Below, piece by piece: positions 1 through 5,703 of a stretch of DNA of 7,804 nt (position 1 is the first letter of the stretch; each line of letters starts with the position of its first letter). The stretch is from an uncultured Clostridia bacterium. GTDB lineage: Bacteria > Bacillota > Clostridia > Lachnospirales > Lachnospiraceae. The position numbers were made by a program, and so were the translations under genes. The stretch spans positions 1 to 7,804 of the forward strand of contig CAMWWR010000073.1 in NCBI GenBank assembly GCA_947178045.1, in the 5' to 3' direction. The notes beneath the pieces are model-generated. The model was not told where the DNA came from and searched no databases. It saw only the letters and a program-made list of their open reading frames with translations.

Positions 1-845
1 TCGATGATGTGAGCCTTCGCGTGCCGGAGTCGTCGGTGTTCGGCTTCGTCGGGGAGAACGGTGCGGGCAAGACAACGACAATGAAGCTGATTCTCGGGCT
101 GCTGCGCGCGGACGACGGCGATATTTTTGTGGACGGGGAGCGCGCCGCGTTCGGGAAAAACCGGACGAACCGGCTGATCGGATATCTCCCGGATGTGCCG
201 GAGTTCTACGGATTTTTAACGCCGACGGAATACCTGCTTTTGTGCGGGGAAATATCCGGTGTTCCGAAAAGGGAGGGAAAGAGGCGGGCGGCAGAGGTGC
301 TGGAGCTTGTGGGGCTTACTCGGGCAGACCGCCGCATCCGGGGCTTTTCGCGGGGCATGAAGCAGCGGCTCGGGATTGCGCAGGCACTGTTCGGGCAGCC
401 GAAGCTGCTGATCTGCGACGAGCCGACCTCGGCGCTCGACCCGGCCGGACGCCGGGAGATCCTCGATATTCTGCATGCCCTGAAAGGGCATACGACGGTG
501 CTTTTTTCGACGCATATCCTGTCGGACGTGGAGCGGATCTGCGACGAATGCGCGGTGCTGCACAGCGGCAGGCTGGTAAAGCAGGGCTCGCTTGCAGAGC
601 TTAAGGGAGCCGGGGAGGAGCAGGGCTTTGTGATCGGCTTTCTGCGCGCGGAGGACGCGGAAGAATTTGCGGCTCTGCTGCCGGGAGGCGTCCGCACCGA
701 CGCGTTCACCCTGGAATACACACAGGGCGGAAACCGGCGGATGTCCGAGGCGATGGGGCTTTTGGCCGGTACCTCGCTCAACGTGCGCTATATCGAGCGA
801 AAGGAGAGGACGCTCGAGGATATGTTCCTCGGGCTGCTGAACTGA
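1..845 (+). CDS. ABC transporter ATP-binding protein (5' end outside window)
   Basis: This is the nucleotide-binding subunit of an ABC-2 type transporter; it hydrolyses ATP on the cytoplasmic face to drive the membrane partner encoded next. The reading frame is open from base 3, and the residues before the GTG at 9 (Asp-Asp) continue a normal ABC N-terminus, so that GTG is internal and roughly 20 residues lie upstream. Numbered from the GTG: Walker A GENGAGKT (15-22), signature-like FSRGMKQR (113-120), Walker B LLICDEPTSALDP (133-145), and the H-loop His in STHIL (169). The Q-loop region reads IGYLPDVPEFY, with Asp62 where Gln is usual. After about residue 205 comes a variable C-terminal region of the kind seen in BcrA/NatA-like ATPases. 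The stop lies one base before the permease start, so the two are surely co-expressed. The substrate cannot be told from sequence; drug, peptide or ion export are the usual roles in this family. Confidence 0.93.
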   Translation, partial: DDVSLRVPESSVFGFVGENGAGKTTTMKLILGLLRADDGDIFVDGERAAFGKNRTNRLIGYLPDVPEFYGFLTPTEYLLLCGEISGVPKREGKRRAAEVLELVGLTRADRRIRGFSRGMKQRLGIAQALFGQPKLLICDEPTSALDPAGRREILDILHALKGHTTVLFSTHILSDVERICDECAVLHSGRLVKQGSLAELKGAGEEQGFVIGFLRAEDAEEFAALLPGGVRTDAFTLEYTQGGNRRMSEAMGLLAGTSLNVRYIERKERTLEDMFLGLLN

Positions 846-846
846 T

Positions 847-1623
847 ATGATGAAGACCGGATTTTGGGCTTTTTTCAAAAAGGAGTGGCTGGAGCTCGTG
901 CGCGGCGGCAGGCTGCTCATCCTGATCGCCGTGTTTGTATTATTTGGAATTATGAACCCCGCGATCGCGAAGCTGACGCCGTGGCTGATGGAGCAGATGG
1001 CGGATCAGCTGGCGGAGAGCGGGCTTGCCGTCTCGGCCGTCACAGTGGATGCACAGACCTCGTGGGCGCAGTTTTTCAAAAATATCCCGATGGCGGCGCT
1101 GCTGTTCATTGTACTGTTCGGGGGCTGCCTGACGAGCGAATGCGAGCGCGGGACGCTGATCCCGCTGCTGGCCAGGGGGCTGTCCCGGCGCAGCGTGATC
1201 GGGGCGAAGGCCGCTCTGCTCTGCCTTGTGTGGACGACGGGCTACTGGCTCTGCTTTGGAATCACGTTCGCCTACAATGCGTTTTTATGGGAAAACGGGG
1301 GGACGGCGCGCATTCTCACGGCGGCCGTGTTCCCGTATCTGTTCGGACTCTGGCTGATCGCTATGCTATTTCTCCTCTCGGTTCTTGCAAAAACGGGGAC
1401 GGCGGTGCTGGCCGGGCTCGCGGCGCTGCTTGCATGCTGCTATGCGGCGGGGATGCTTCCGGGCGCGGCCGGGTGGCTGCCGACGAAGCTTCTGTCGGCG
1501 CAGGCGCTCTCCGCCGGTCAGGAGAAGGCTTCGGAATTTGCGCGCGCGGCCGCGGTGGCGGCAGTAAGCGGAATTGCAGGGTATCTCGGCGCGCTGGCCG
1601 GCTTTGAGCGCAGGCTGCTGTAG
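847..1623 (+). CDS. ABC-2 type transporter permease subunit
   Basis: This is a 258-residue integral membrane protein, the channel half of the transporter begun by the preceding ATPase. Six hydrophobic segments can be picked out at about residues 21-40, 79-96, 120-143, 154-181, 184-206 and 233-252, the usual count for an ABC-2 permease. The stretch ECERGTLIPLLARGLSRR (98-115), just after the second segment, matches the conserved ABC-2 pattern of Glu/Gly-Thr-Leu followed by a Ser-Arg. A hydrophilic loop (about 41-78) lies between helices 1 and 2. The start is ATG-ATG at 847/850, one base after the ATPase stop, with no good ribosome binding site in front, which points to translational coupling. 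The protein ends RRLL, and an inverted repeat with a T-run follows. Substrate unknown. Identity as an ABC-2 permease rests on topology, the motif and context. Confidence 0.88.
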   Translation: MMKTGFWAFFKKEWLELVRGGRLLILIAVFVLFGIMNPAIAKLTPWLMEQMADQLAESGLAVSAVTVDAQTSWAQFFKNIPMAALLFIVLFGGCLTSECERGTLIPLLARGLSRRSVIGAKAALLCLVWTTGYWLCFGITFAYNAFLWENGGTARILTAAVFPYLFGLWLIAMLFLLSVLAKTGTAVLAGLAALLACCYAAGMLPGAAGWLPTKLLSAQALSAGQEKASEFARAAAVAAVSGIAGYLGALAGFERRLL

Positions 1624-1638
1624 AGCTGTAAAATTTTT

Positions 1639-1725
1639 TTGAGTTTCCGCATTTTATTTCGGGGCAGAAAGAAGCAGTTCCCGAACACCCGGAATGTAAA
1701 ATGCGGAAACTCAAGAATTTTTTTT
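1639..1725 (+). terminator. 18-bp inverted repeat with T-run; terminator of the ABC unit
   Basis: The arms at 1639-1656 and 1697-1714 are exact reverse complements over 18 bases (left arm TTGAGTTTCCGCATTTTA), around a 40-base centre. An inner pairing TTCGGG (1658-1663) with CCCGAA (1680-1685) could fold much of the centre. Eight T's follow at 1718-1725, which suits Rho-independent termination of the permease transcript. The left flank is not a matching A/T layout, so it looks one-directional. The AT-rich outer stem and large centre are unusual for a plain terminator; a small dispersed hairpin element that has become a terminator is an alternative. Confidence 0.65.
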
Positions 1726-1726
1726 C

Positions 1727-1755
1727 TTGCTTTTTTCTGTCCTCTGTGATAAACT
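1727..1755 (+). promoter_or_regulatory. Predicted sigma-70-type promoter for gatCAB
   Basis: A -35 box TTGCTT (1727-1732) is followed by a 17-base spacer and a -10 box TAAACT (1750-1755), preceded by TGA, which makes an extended -10. Transcription would start near 1762. It begins directly after the T-run of the previous terminator. No comparably good promoter is seen between 1825 and the gatC start, so this is the best candidate for the operon. Confidence 0.6.
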
Positions 1756-1772
1756 TATGAGCATAATTTTCT

Positions 1773-1824
1773 GTCCCGGAATCTGGACTCATGCCCGGCA
1801 TGGGTTCGGACTCCGGGACTTTTT
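1773..1824 (+). terminator. Strong hairpin plus T5 in the gatCAB leader (possible attenuator)
   Basis: Bases 1773-1794 pair with 1798-1819 around a three-base loop. Of 22 opposed positions, 18 are Watson-Crick, three are G-T wobble and one (1781/1811) is a mismatch. Five T's (1820-1824) follow directly. This is the form of a Rho-independent terminator. It lies only about 11 bases after the predicted start of transcription and ahead of gatC, so it may stop or pause most transcripts unless relieved. A possible rival pairing is GTCCC (1773-1777) with GGGAC (1832-1836). If the promoter call is wrong, it would simply be a second terminator for the ABC unit. Confidence 0.7.
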
Positions 1825-1850
1825 ATGCACAGGGACGCGAATAGGAATTT

Positions 1851-1909
1851 GGCTGCTGAAGCAGCCCGCGCCCCGCGCAGGCGGGCAGCGGACAAAAGCG
1901 TTCCGCTGC
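1851..1909 (+). promoter_or_regulatory. Two or three small stem-loops in the gatC leader
   Basis: GGCTGC (1851-1856) pairs with GCAGCC (1861-1866) around TGAA. GCAGCGGA (1885-1892) pairs exactly with TCCGCTGC (1902-1909) around nine bases. GCCCGC (1864-1869) could instead pair with GCGGGC (1881-1886), so at least two of these folds exclude each other. Such switching is what a regulated leader would need, but GC-rich DNA gives stems like these by chance. No known riboswitch motif was recognised. Confidence 0.3.
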
Positions 1910-1923
1910 TCGATTGCAGGAAA

Positions 1924-1928
1924 AGGAG
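1924..1928 (+). promoter_or_regulatory. Ribosome binding site that fixes the gatC start
   Basis: AGGAG lies eight bases before the ATG at 1937. It matters because the frame is open far upstream; this site, and the match of the following residues to GatC, settle the start. Confidence 0.8.
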
Positions 1929-1936
1929 AATGCAGG

Positions 1937-2221
1937 ATGATCACGGATGAAACGATCGCTTATGCGGCGGCTCTGGCAAAGCTGGAGCTTTCCGGCGGGG
2001 AGCGGGAGAGACTGAAAAAGGATCTCTCCGAAATTCTCGGATACATCGACCGAATGAACGAGCTTGATACGGACGGCGTCGAGCCGATGTCCCATGTATT
2101 GCCGGTCACGAACGTATTCCGCGAGGATGTCGTGACGAACGGGGAGGACGGGGAGAATCTGCTCGCAAACGCGCCGGACAGGAGCGGGGATTCCTTCCGG
2201 GTGCCGAGGACGGTGGAGTAG
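1937..2221 (+). CDS. gatC: Asp-tRNA(Asn)/Glu-tRNA(Gln) amidotransferase subunit C
   Basis: GatC is the small subunit of the GatCAB amidotransferase, which turns Asp-tRNA(Asn) and/or Glu-tRNA(Gln) into the correct amide-charged tRNAs in the cytoplasm. In solved structures of the family it wraps around the GatA-GatB interface and stabilises it. The protein is 94 residues, the normal size. Recognisable features are the N-terminal helices with AALAKLELS (11-19), the helix around [15 protein letters not shown] (30-44), and the conserved turn [11 protein letters not shown] (44-54), followed by the extended Phe-Arg-Glu-Asp segment and a C-terminal FRVPRTVE. The start is the ATG at 1937 with AGGAG eight bases before. 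It is the first gene of gatC-gatA-gatB, but an unusual 141-base spacer separates it from gatA. Identity is clear from motifs and neighbours. Which of the two tRNA substrates matters here depends on whether the genome has AsnRS and GlnRS. Confidence 0.95.
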   Translation: MITDETIAYAAALAKLELSGGERERLKKDLSEILGYIDRMNELDTDGVEPMSHVLPVTNVFREDVVTNGEDGENLLANAPDRSGDSFRVPRTVE

Positions 2222-2362
2222 GGTCAAAAACACAGGGCGGCACAACCGGCAGAGCAAAAGACAGAGCAGGATGGAACAGGCCGGAACACAGAGCAGGACA
2301 GGAGCAGGAAGGGCAAAAGATAGCACAACGGGCCGAAGGGGCAGCGCGGAAGGGAGGATGCG
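2222..2362 (+). other. T-depleted, purine-rich spacer between gatC and gatA
   Basis: By hand count these 141 bases hold 52 A, 55 G, 30 C and only 4 T, unlike either flanking gene. It carries a loosely repeated CAGAGCA (2250-2256, 2262-2268, 2289-2295) and many variants such as GGAGCAGGA. No open frame here resembles a protein, and its lack of T leaves little chance for stable hairpins. It ends in the gatA ribosome binding site GGGAGG (2352-2357). It might be a product of slippage, a remnant of decayed coding sequence, or a deliberately unstructured RNA linker; the sequence does not decide. Confidence 0.7.
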
Positions 2363-3865
2363 GTGAAATTGACAGGGCTTACTGCCGTGGAGCTCGGCAG
2401 AAGGATAAAAAGCGGAGAGATCGGTGTGCGGGAGGCCGTGGAGGCACAGCTTGACGCAATCAGCGCAAAAGAGGACAAATACCATTGTTATATTACCGTG
2501 CTGCGCGAGGAAGCGCTTGCCAGGGCGGACGAGGTGCAGAAGGGCATCCGGGAGGGCAGGTACACATCCCCTCTGGCGGGGGTGCCGGTTGCGGTCAAGG
2601 ACAATATCTGCATGCGCGGGGTCAGGACGACGTGCGCGTCCAAAATGCTGGAAGAGTTCCGGCCTCCGTACAGCGCGGCGGTCGTCGAGAAGCTGGAGGC
2701 CGCGGGAACCGTGATTCTCGGCAAGACGAACATGGATGAATTCGCGATGGGGAGCACGACCGAGACCTCCTTTTTCGGGGAGACAAAAAATCCGTGGGAT
2801 ATCACCCGCGTGCCGGGGGGCTCGTCCGGCGGCGCGGCAGCGGCGGTGGCGGCCGGGGAGGCGTTTGCGGCGCTCGGCTCGGACACCGGCGGCTCTATCC
2901 GCCAGCCGAGCGCGTTCTGCGGCGTGACGGGCATCAAGCCGACCTACGGCACAGTATCACGCTACGGACTGATCGCCTACGCGTCGTCGCTCGACCAGAT
3001 CGGGCCGATCGCACGCAATGTCGAGGACTGCGCGGCTTTGCTGGAGCTGATTGCAGGGCGGGACGAGCGGGATTCGACGAGCGTGACGCGGGAGGGCCCT
3101 GCGTTTGGAAGCGCGCTGTCCGGCGGTGTGAGGGGCATGAGGATCGGCATCCCGAGGGGCTATTTTTCCGGAGGGCTCGACGCGGAGGTAAAGGACGCCG
3201 TGCTCGCGGCGGCAGGAGTGCTGCAGGAGCAGGGGGCCGAGGTGGAGGAATCTGAGCTGGAGGCCGTGGATTATGCGATTCCGGCCTACTATGTCATCGC
3301 CTCGGCGGAGGCGGGCTCGAATCTGTCGCGCTACGACGGCGTGAAATACGGCTATCGCGCCCCGGGCTGCGGAGGGCTGCAGGAGGTTTATAAAAAGACG
3401 CGGAGCGAGGGCTTCGGAGAGGAGGTCAGACGGCGGATGCTGATCGGAGCCTTCGTGCTGAGCTCCGGCTATTATGATGCCTACTACGGCAAGGCGATGA
3501 AGGTCAGAGAGGTCATCCGGCAGGGCTTTGATCGGGCCTTTGAGCGGTACGATATGCTGCTCGGGCCGACCGCGCCGACCACCGCTCCAAAGCTGGGCGC
3601 AAGCCTCGGCGATCCGCTGAAAATGTACCTCGGCGATATTTACACGGTGGCCGTCAATCTGGCAGGGCTGCCGGCGATCAGTCTGCCCTGCGGCCGGGAT
3701 CGGGCGGGGCTGCCGATCGGGCTGCAGCTGATCGGCAGGCCGTTCGGGGAGCGTGAGCTTATCCGGGCCGCGCGCAGCTTTGAGCAGACGCGGCAATGGC
3801 GGCTGCCGGCGGCGGGCTGCATTTCGGACGGCCGCGGGGGAGCGGCAGAGCGGGAGGCGGTATGA
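2363..3865 (+). CDS. gatA: Asp-tRNA(Asn)/Glu-tRNA(Gln) amidotransferase subunit A
   Basis: GatA is the glutaminase subunit. It releases ammonia from glutamine and passes it through a tunnel to GatB, where the tRNA-bound Asp or Glu is amidated. It belongs to the amidase-signature family, and the Ser-cisSer-Lys triad is complete: Lys79 in LAGVPVAVKDN, Ser154 in PGGSSGG and Ser178 in GSDTGGS, at the same numbers as in the well-studied Staphylococcus aureus enzyme. The glycine/serine-rich signature covers about 150-195, and the C-terminal half (to about 485) keeps family motifs such as GLPAISLPCG and GLPIGLQLIG. At 500 residues it is slightly longer than usual through a poorly conserved tail. The start is GTG at 2363 with GGGAGG five bases before; the nearby ATG at 2358 hits a stop after one codon. 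The stop overlaps the gatB start by four bases (ATGA), suggesting coupled translation. Confidence 0.97.
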   Translation: MKLTGLTAVELGRRIKSGEIGVREAVEAQLDAISAKEDKYHCYITVLREEALARADEVQKGIREGRYTSPLAGVPVAVKDNICMRGVRTTCASKMLEEFRPPYSAAVVEKLEAAGTVILGKTNMDEFAMGSTTETSFFGETKNPWDITRVPGGSSGGAAAAVAAGEAFAALGSDTGGSIRQPSAFCGVTGIKPTYGTVSRYGLIAYASSLDQIGPIARNVEDCAALLELIAGRDERDSTSVTREGPAFGSALSGGVRGMRIGIPRGYFSGGLDAEVKDAVLAAAGVLQEQGAEVEESELEAVDYAIPAYYVIASAEAGSNLSRYDGVKYGYRAPGCGGLQEVYKKTRSEGFGEEVRRRMLIGAFVLSSGYYDAYYGKAMKVREVIRQGFDRAFERYDMLLGPTAPTTAPKLGASLGDPLKMYLGDIYTVAVNLAGLPAISLPCGRDRAGLPIGLQLIGRPFGERELIRAARSFEQTRQWRLPAAGCISDGRGGAAEREAV

Positions 3866-5310
3866 AAAATTACGAGACGGTCATAGGACTTGAGGTCCAT
3901 GTGGAGCTGGCGACTAAAACAAAGATTTTCTGCGGCTGCACAACGCAGTTCGGAGGGCCGCCGAACACGCATTGCTGCCCGGTCTGCACGGGTATGCCAG
4001 GGACGCTGCCGGTGCTGAACCGCAGAGTGGTGGAATTCGCGGTCGCGGCGGGGCTTGCGACGGGCTGCGAGATCACGGGAAATTGCCGGTTTGACAGGAA
4101 AAACTATTTTTATCCGGATCTGCCGAAGGCATACCAGATATCGCAGCTGTACCTGCCCATCTGCCGGAACGGCGGCATTGAGATCGAAACAGAGCAGGGG
4201 GCAAAGCGGATCGGCATCCATGAGATTCACATGGAGGAGGATGCCGGAAAGCTTGTCCACGACCCGCAGGAGGACTGCACGCTGGTGGATTACAACCGCT
4301 GCGGCGTGCCGCTGATCGAGATTGTGAGCGACCCGGACATGCGCTCCGCGGGGGAGGCCGTGGCGTATCTGGAAAAGCTCCGGCTGATTCTGCAGTATCT
4401 CGGCGTGTCCGACTGCAGGATGCAGGAGGGCTCGCTGCGCGCGGATATCAATCTGTCCGTCCGCGAGGCCGGCTCGACGCAGCTCGGCACGCGCACCGAG
4501 ATGAAAAATATGAACTCGTTCCGGGCCATCGCGCGCGCGGTGGAGGGGGAGAGAAAACGCCAGATCGAGGTGCTAGAGAGCGGGGGGCGTATCGTGCAGG
4601 AGACGCGCCGCTGGGACGACGGCAGGAATACGAGCTTTGCGATGCGGAGCAAGGAGGAGGCGCAGGATTACCGCTATTTTCCGGAGCCGGACCTTGTGCC
4701 GGTTGTGATCAGCGAGGATTGGCTTCGCGAAATCAAAGCGCGCGAGCCGGAGCTGCGCGATGCAAAAATGCTGCGCTACGAGAAGGAGTACGGCATTCCG
4801 GCGTACGACGCCGCGATTCTCACGGGCTCGAAGCGGCTCGCCGATATTTTTGAGGAGACGGCGGCGCTCTGCGGCAATCCGAAGGAGGCCTCGAACTGGC
4901 TGATGGTCGAGGCGCTGCGCCTCCTGAGGGAGGCGGGGCAGGAACCGGAGGAGCTGGCGCTGGAGCCGGCAAAGCTTGCCGCGCTGATCCGGCTTGTCGA
5001 GGCGGGGACGGTAAACCGGACGACGGCAAAGGAGGTATTTGAGAAAATATTCCGGGAGCAGGTCGATCCGGAGGTATACATCAAAGAAAACGGGCTTGCC
5101 ATGGTGCAGGACGACGGACTGCTGAGGGAGACGGTGCTACGCGTCATCGACGCGAATCCGCAGTCCGCCGCGGACTTCCTCGGCGGAAAGGAGAAGGCAC
5201 TCGGCTTTCTGGTCGGTCAGACGATGAAGGTGCTTAGGGGGAAGGGAAATCCGGAAAGGGTCAACGCCCTTCTGAGGGAAGCGCTGGGACAGCGCACGGC
5301 AGAGAGCTGA
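3862..5310 (+). CDS. gatB: Asp-tRNA(Asn)/Glu-tRNA(Gln) amidotransferase subunit B
   Basis: GatB is the kinase and transamidase subunit: it binds the mischarged tRNA, activates the Asp/Glu side chain with ATP, and adds ammonia supplied by GatA. The protein is 482 residues, typical for the family. The N-terminus YETVIGLEVHVEL is canonical. A Cys cluster follows (C24, C26, C38/C39, C42), fitting the zinc-knuckle version of GatB; the S. aureus form lacks these Cys. Further family motifs are FDRKNYFYPDLPKAYQISQ (78-96), HMEEDAGK (123-130), LVDYNRCGVPLIEIVSDPD (141-159) and DYRYFPEPDLVP (269-280). The last about 70 residues (from 410) form the YqeY-like helical tail that contacts tRNA, including KALGFLVGQTMK. 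The frame is open back to 3796, but the ATG at 3862 begins the conserved N-terminus, has GGGAGG four bases before it and overlaps the gatA stop, so it is the start. No convincing terminator was found after the stop. Confidence 0.97.
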   Translation: MKNYETVIGLEVHVELATKTKIFCGCTTQFGGPPNTHCCPVCTGMPGTLPVLNRRVVEFAVAAGLATGCEITGNCRFDRKNYFYPDLPKAYQISQLYLPICRNGGIEIETEQGAKRIGIHEIHMEEDAGKLVHDPQEDCTLVDYNRCGVPLIEIVSDPDMRSAGEAVAYLEKLRLILQYLGVSDCRMQEGSLRADINLSVREAGSTQLGTRTEMKNMNSFRAIARAVEGERKRQIEVLESGGRIVQETRRWDDGRNTSFAMRSKEEAQDYRYFPEPDLVPVVISEDWLREIKAREPELRDAKMLRYEKEYGIPAYDAAILTGSKRLADIFEETAALCGNPKEASNWLMVEALRLLREAGQEPEELALEPAKLAALIRLVEAGTVNRTTAKEVFEKIFREQVDPEVYIKENGLAMVQDDGLLRETVLRVIDANPQSAADFLGGKEKALGFLVGQTMKVLRGKGNPERVNALLREALGQRTAES

Positions 5311-5360
5311 GCCGTTACGAGACAACTGTTGTGAGATAATTTGAAATCGTGAAGTTTTTC

Positions 5361-5389
5361 TTGACAAAGCGGTTTACATACAGTAGACT
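5361..5389 (+). promoter_or_regulatory. Promoter P1 of the SH3-repeat gene
   Basis: A consensus -35 box TTGACA (5361-5366), a 17-base spacer and a -10 box TAGACT (5384-5389) give a predicted transcription start near 5396 and a leader of about 308 bases. The spacer and -10 box are covered by an operator-like dyad. It is the best promoter in the window. Confidence 0.7.
5372..5388 (+). promoter_or_regulatory. Operator-like dyad 1, over the P1 spacer and -10
   Basis: GTTTACATACAGTAGAC is an imperfect dyad and agrees with the perfect palindrome at 5405-5421 at 13 of 17 positions, including all of the left arm GTTTACAT. Its right arm runs into the -10 box, so a bound protein would block RNA polymerase. 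Confidence 0.5.
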
Positions 5390-5404
5390 ATAGACGAAAC
5401 AGAG

Positions 5405-5421
5405 GTTTACATGATGTAAAC
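5405..5421 (+). promoter_or_regulatory. Perfect 17-bp palindrome (operator-like dyad 2)
   Basis: GTTTACATGATGTAAAC has exact 8-base arms around a single G. It lies just after the predicted P1 start, and its centre is 33 bases from that of dyad 1, about three turns of the helix, so two dimers could bind on nearly the same face. The TACA/TGTA core recalls BlaI/MecI/CopY-type operators, although the spacing here is three rather than two bases. Confidence 0.6.
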
Positions 5422-5489
5422 TGAAAGGCAAATGATGATAAGCCAAAACAGCAATGAGGAAAGCATGACAATGCAATGAAGAACAGACC

Positions 5490-5529
5490 CCTGTGAGTCT
5501 GCGAAAGCGAAAGAGCGGACAGAAACAGG
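5490..5529 (+). other. Possible structured element in the P1 leader RNA
   Basis: CCTGT (5490-5494) pairs with ACAGG (5525-5529), and inside it GTCTGC (5497-5502) pairs with GCGGAC (5515-5520, one wobble), with an uneven internal loop (GA against AGAA) and a 12-base purine-rich end loop. It matches no riboswitch motif recognised here and could be chance. Confidence 0.3.
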
Positions 5530-5539
5530 ACGGCCGGCG

Positions 5540-5568
5540 TTGGTTTTCTGCCTCTACATGTGTAGAGT
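5540..5568 (+). promoter_or_regulatory. Candidate second promoter P2
   Basis: TTGGTT (5540-5545), a 17-base spacer and TAGAGT (5563-5568) form a weaker promoter with a predicted start near 5575. Support comes from layout: the dyad at 5552-5567 covers its spacer and the first five bases of its -10 box, just as dyad 1 does at P1. Confidence 0.4.
5552..5567 (+). promoter_or_regulatory. Operator-like dyad 3 with TACA-N2-TGTA core
   Basis: CTCTACATGTGTAGAG has 7-base exact arms around TG. The TACA-N2-TGTA core is the classical half-site arrangement of BlaI/MecI/CopY-type winged-helix repressors. No such regulator gene is in the window, so the link is by motif only. Confidence 0.5.
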
Positions 5569-5634
5569 AATTGTTAAAAGAATGACACATTGCTGCCACA
5601 CTCCCGCGGTATGATGCCGTAGAATGGAATCGCA

Positions 5635-5650
5635 TTTTAGCGTTTTAGCG
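5635..5650 (+). repeat. Tandem 8-bp repeat in the leader
   Basis: TTTTAGCG occurs twice in direct succession (5635-5642 and 5643-5650), about 45 bases before the ribosome binding site. Function unknown; possibly a slippage product. Confidence 0.6.
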
Positions 5651-5703
5651 CCGCGGATGCAGAACGGAGGCTGCGGGGGGCGCATTTAGAAGTGGAGGAA
5701 ATC

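Larger units (their letters stand above)
1624..1936 (+). other. Intergenic control region between the ABC unit and gatC
   Basis: These 313 bases hold no credible gene. In order they contain an inverted repeat with a T-run (1639-1725), a predicted promoter (1727-1755), a terminator-like hairpin (1773-1824), two small stem-loops (1851-1909) and the gatC ribosome binding site (1924-1928). The gatC frame is open back to 1727, but this seems to be chance: nothing in it resembles a GatC N-terminus, and the upstream ATG at 1757 lies before the predicted transcription start. Confidence 0.8.
5311..5703 (+). other. Intergenic control region before the SH3-repeat protein
   Basis: These 393 bases hold no gene. 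From left to right: a short dyad ACAACTGTTGT (5322-5332), promoter P1 (5361-5389) overlapped by a dyad (5372-5388), a perfect 17-bp palindrome (5405-5421), two near-identical 11-mers (GCAATGAGGAA at 5451-5461 and GCAATGAAGAA at 5473-5483, 22 bases apart), a possible nested hairpin (5490-5529), promoter P2 (5540-5568) overlapped by another dyad (5552-5567), a tandem 8-mer (5635-5650) and the ribosome binding site (5694-5698). Composition is richer in A and T than the genes, as expected for control DNA. Confidence 0.75.

Noticed and set aside
864..1607. A 247-residue + strand frame within the permease gene
   Set aside because: It gives a charged, Arg/Gly-rich product with no motifs, while the overlapping frame gives a clean six-helix permease.
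1727..1936. N-terminal extension of GatC in the same frame
   Set aside because: The extension matches nothing in GatC, runs through the promoter and hairpin, and a good ribosome binding site precedes the ATG at 1937.
1762..1936. T-box riboswitch before gatCAB
   Set aside because: The leader is too short and lacks the conserved T-box sequence (AGGGTGGNACCGCG-like) and a specifier stem.
2957..3796. A 279-residue open frame on the - strand inside gatA
   Set aside because: It lies opposite the conserved amidase region of gatA and has no recognisable motifs; it is a shadow frame caused by high GC.
3796..3861. Earlier in-frame ATG for gatB at 3796
   Set aside because: The 22 extra residues are Gly/Ala/Arg-rich and absent from the family. 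The ATG at 3862 begins the conserved N-terminus, has its own ribosome binding site and overlaps the gatA stop in the usual ATGA way.
5571..5602. SigD-type autolysin promoter or Rex site near TTGTTAAAAG
   Set aside because: A TAAA is present, but the expected GCCGATAT-like -10 matches only about half. Only one half of a Rex dyad is seen.
5599..5625. Further -10 boxes TATGAT (5610-5615) and TAGAAT (5620-5625)
   Set aside because: No acceptable -35 box lies at 16-18 bases; the nearest (TTGCTG at 5590-5595) gives spacers of 14 or 24.
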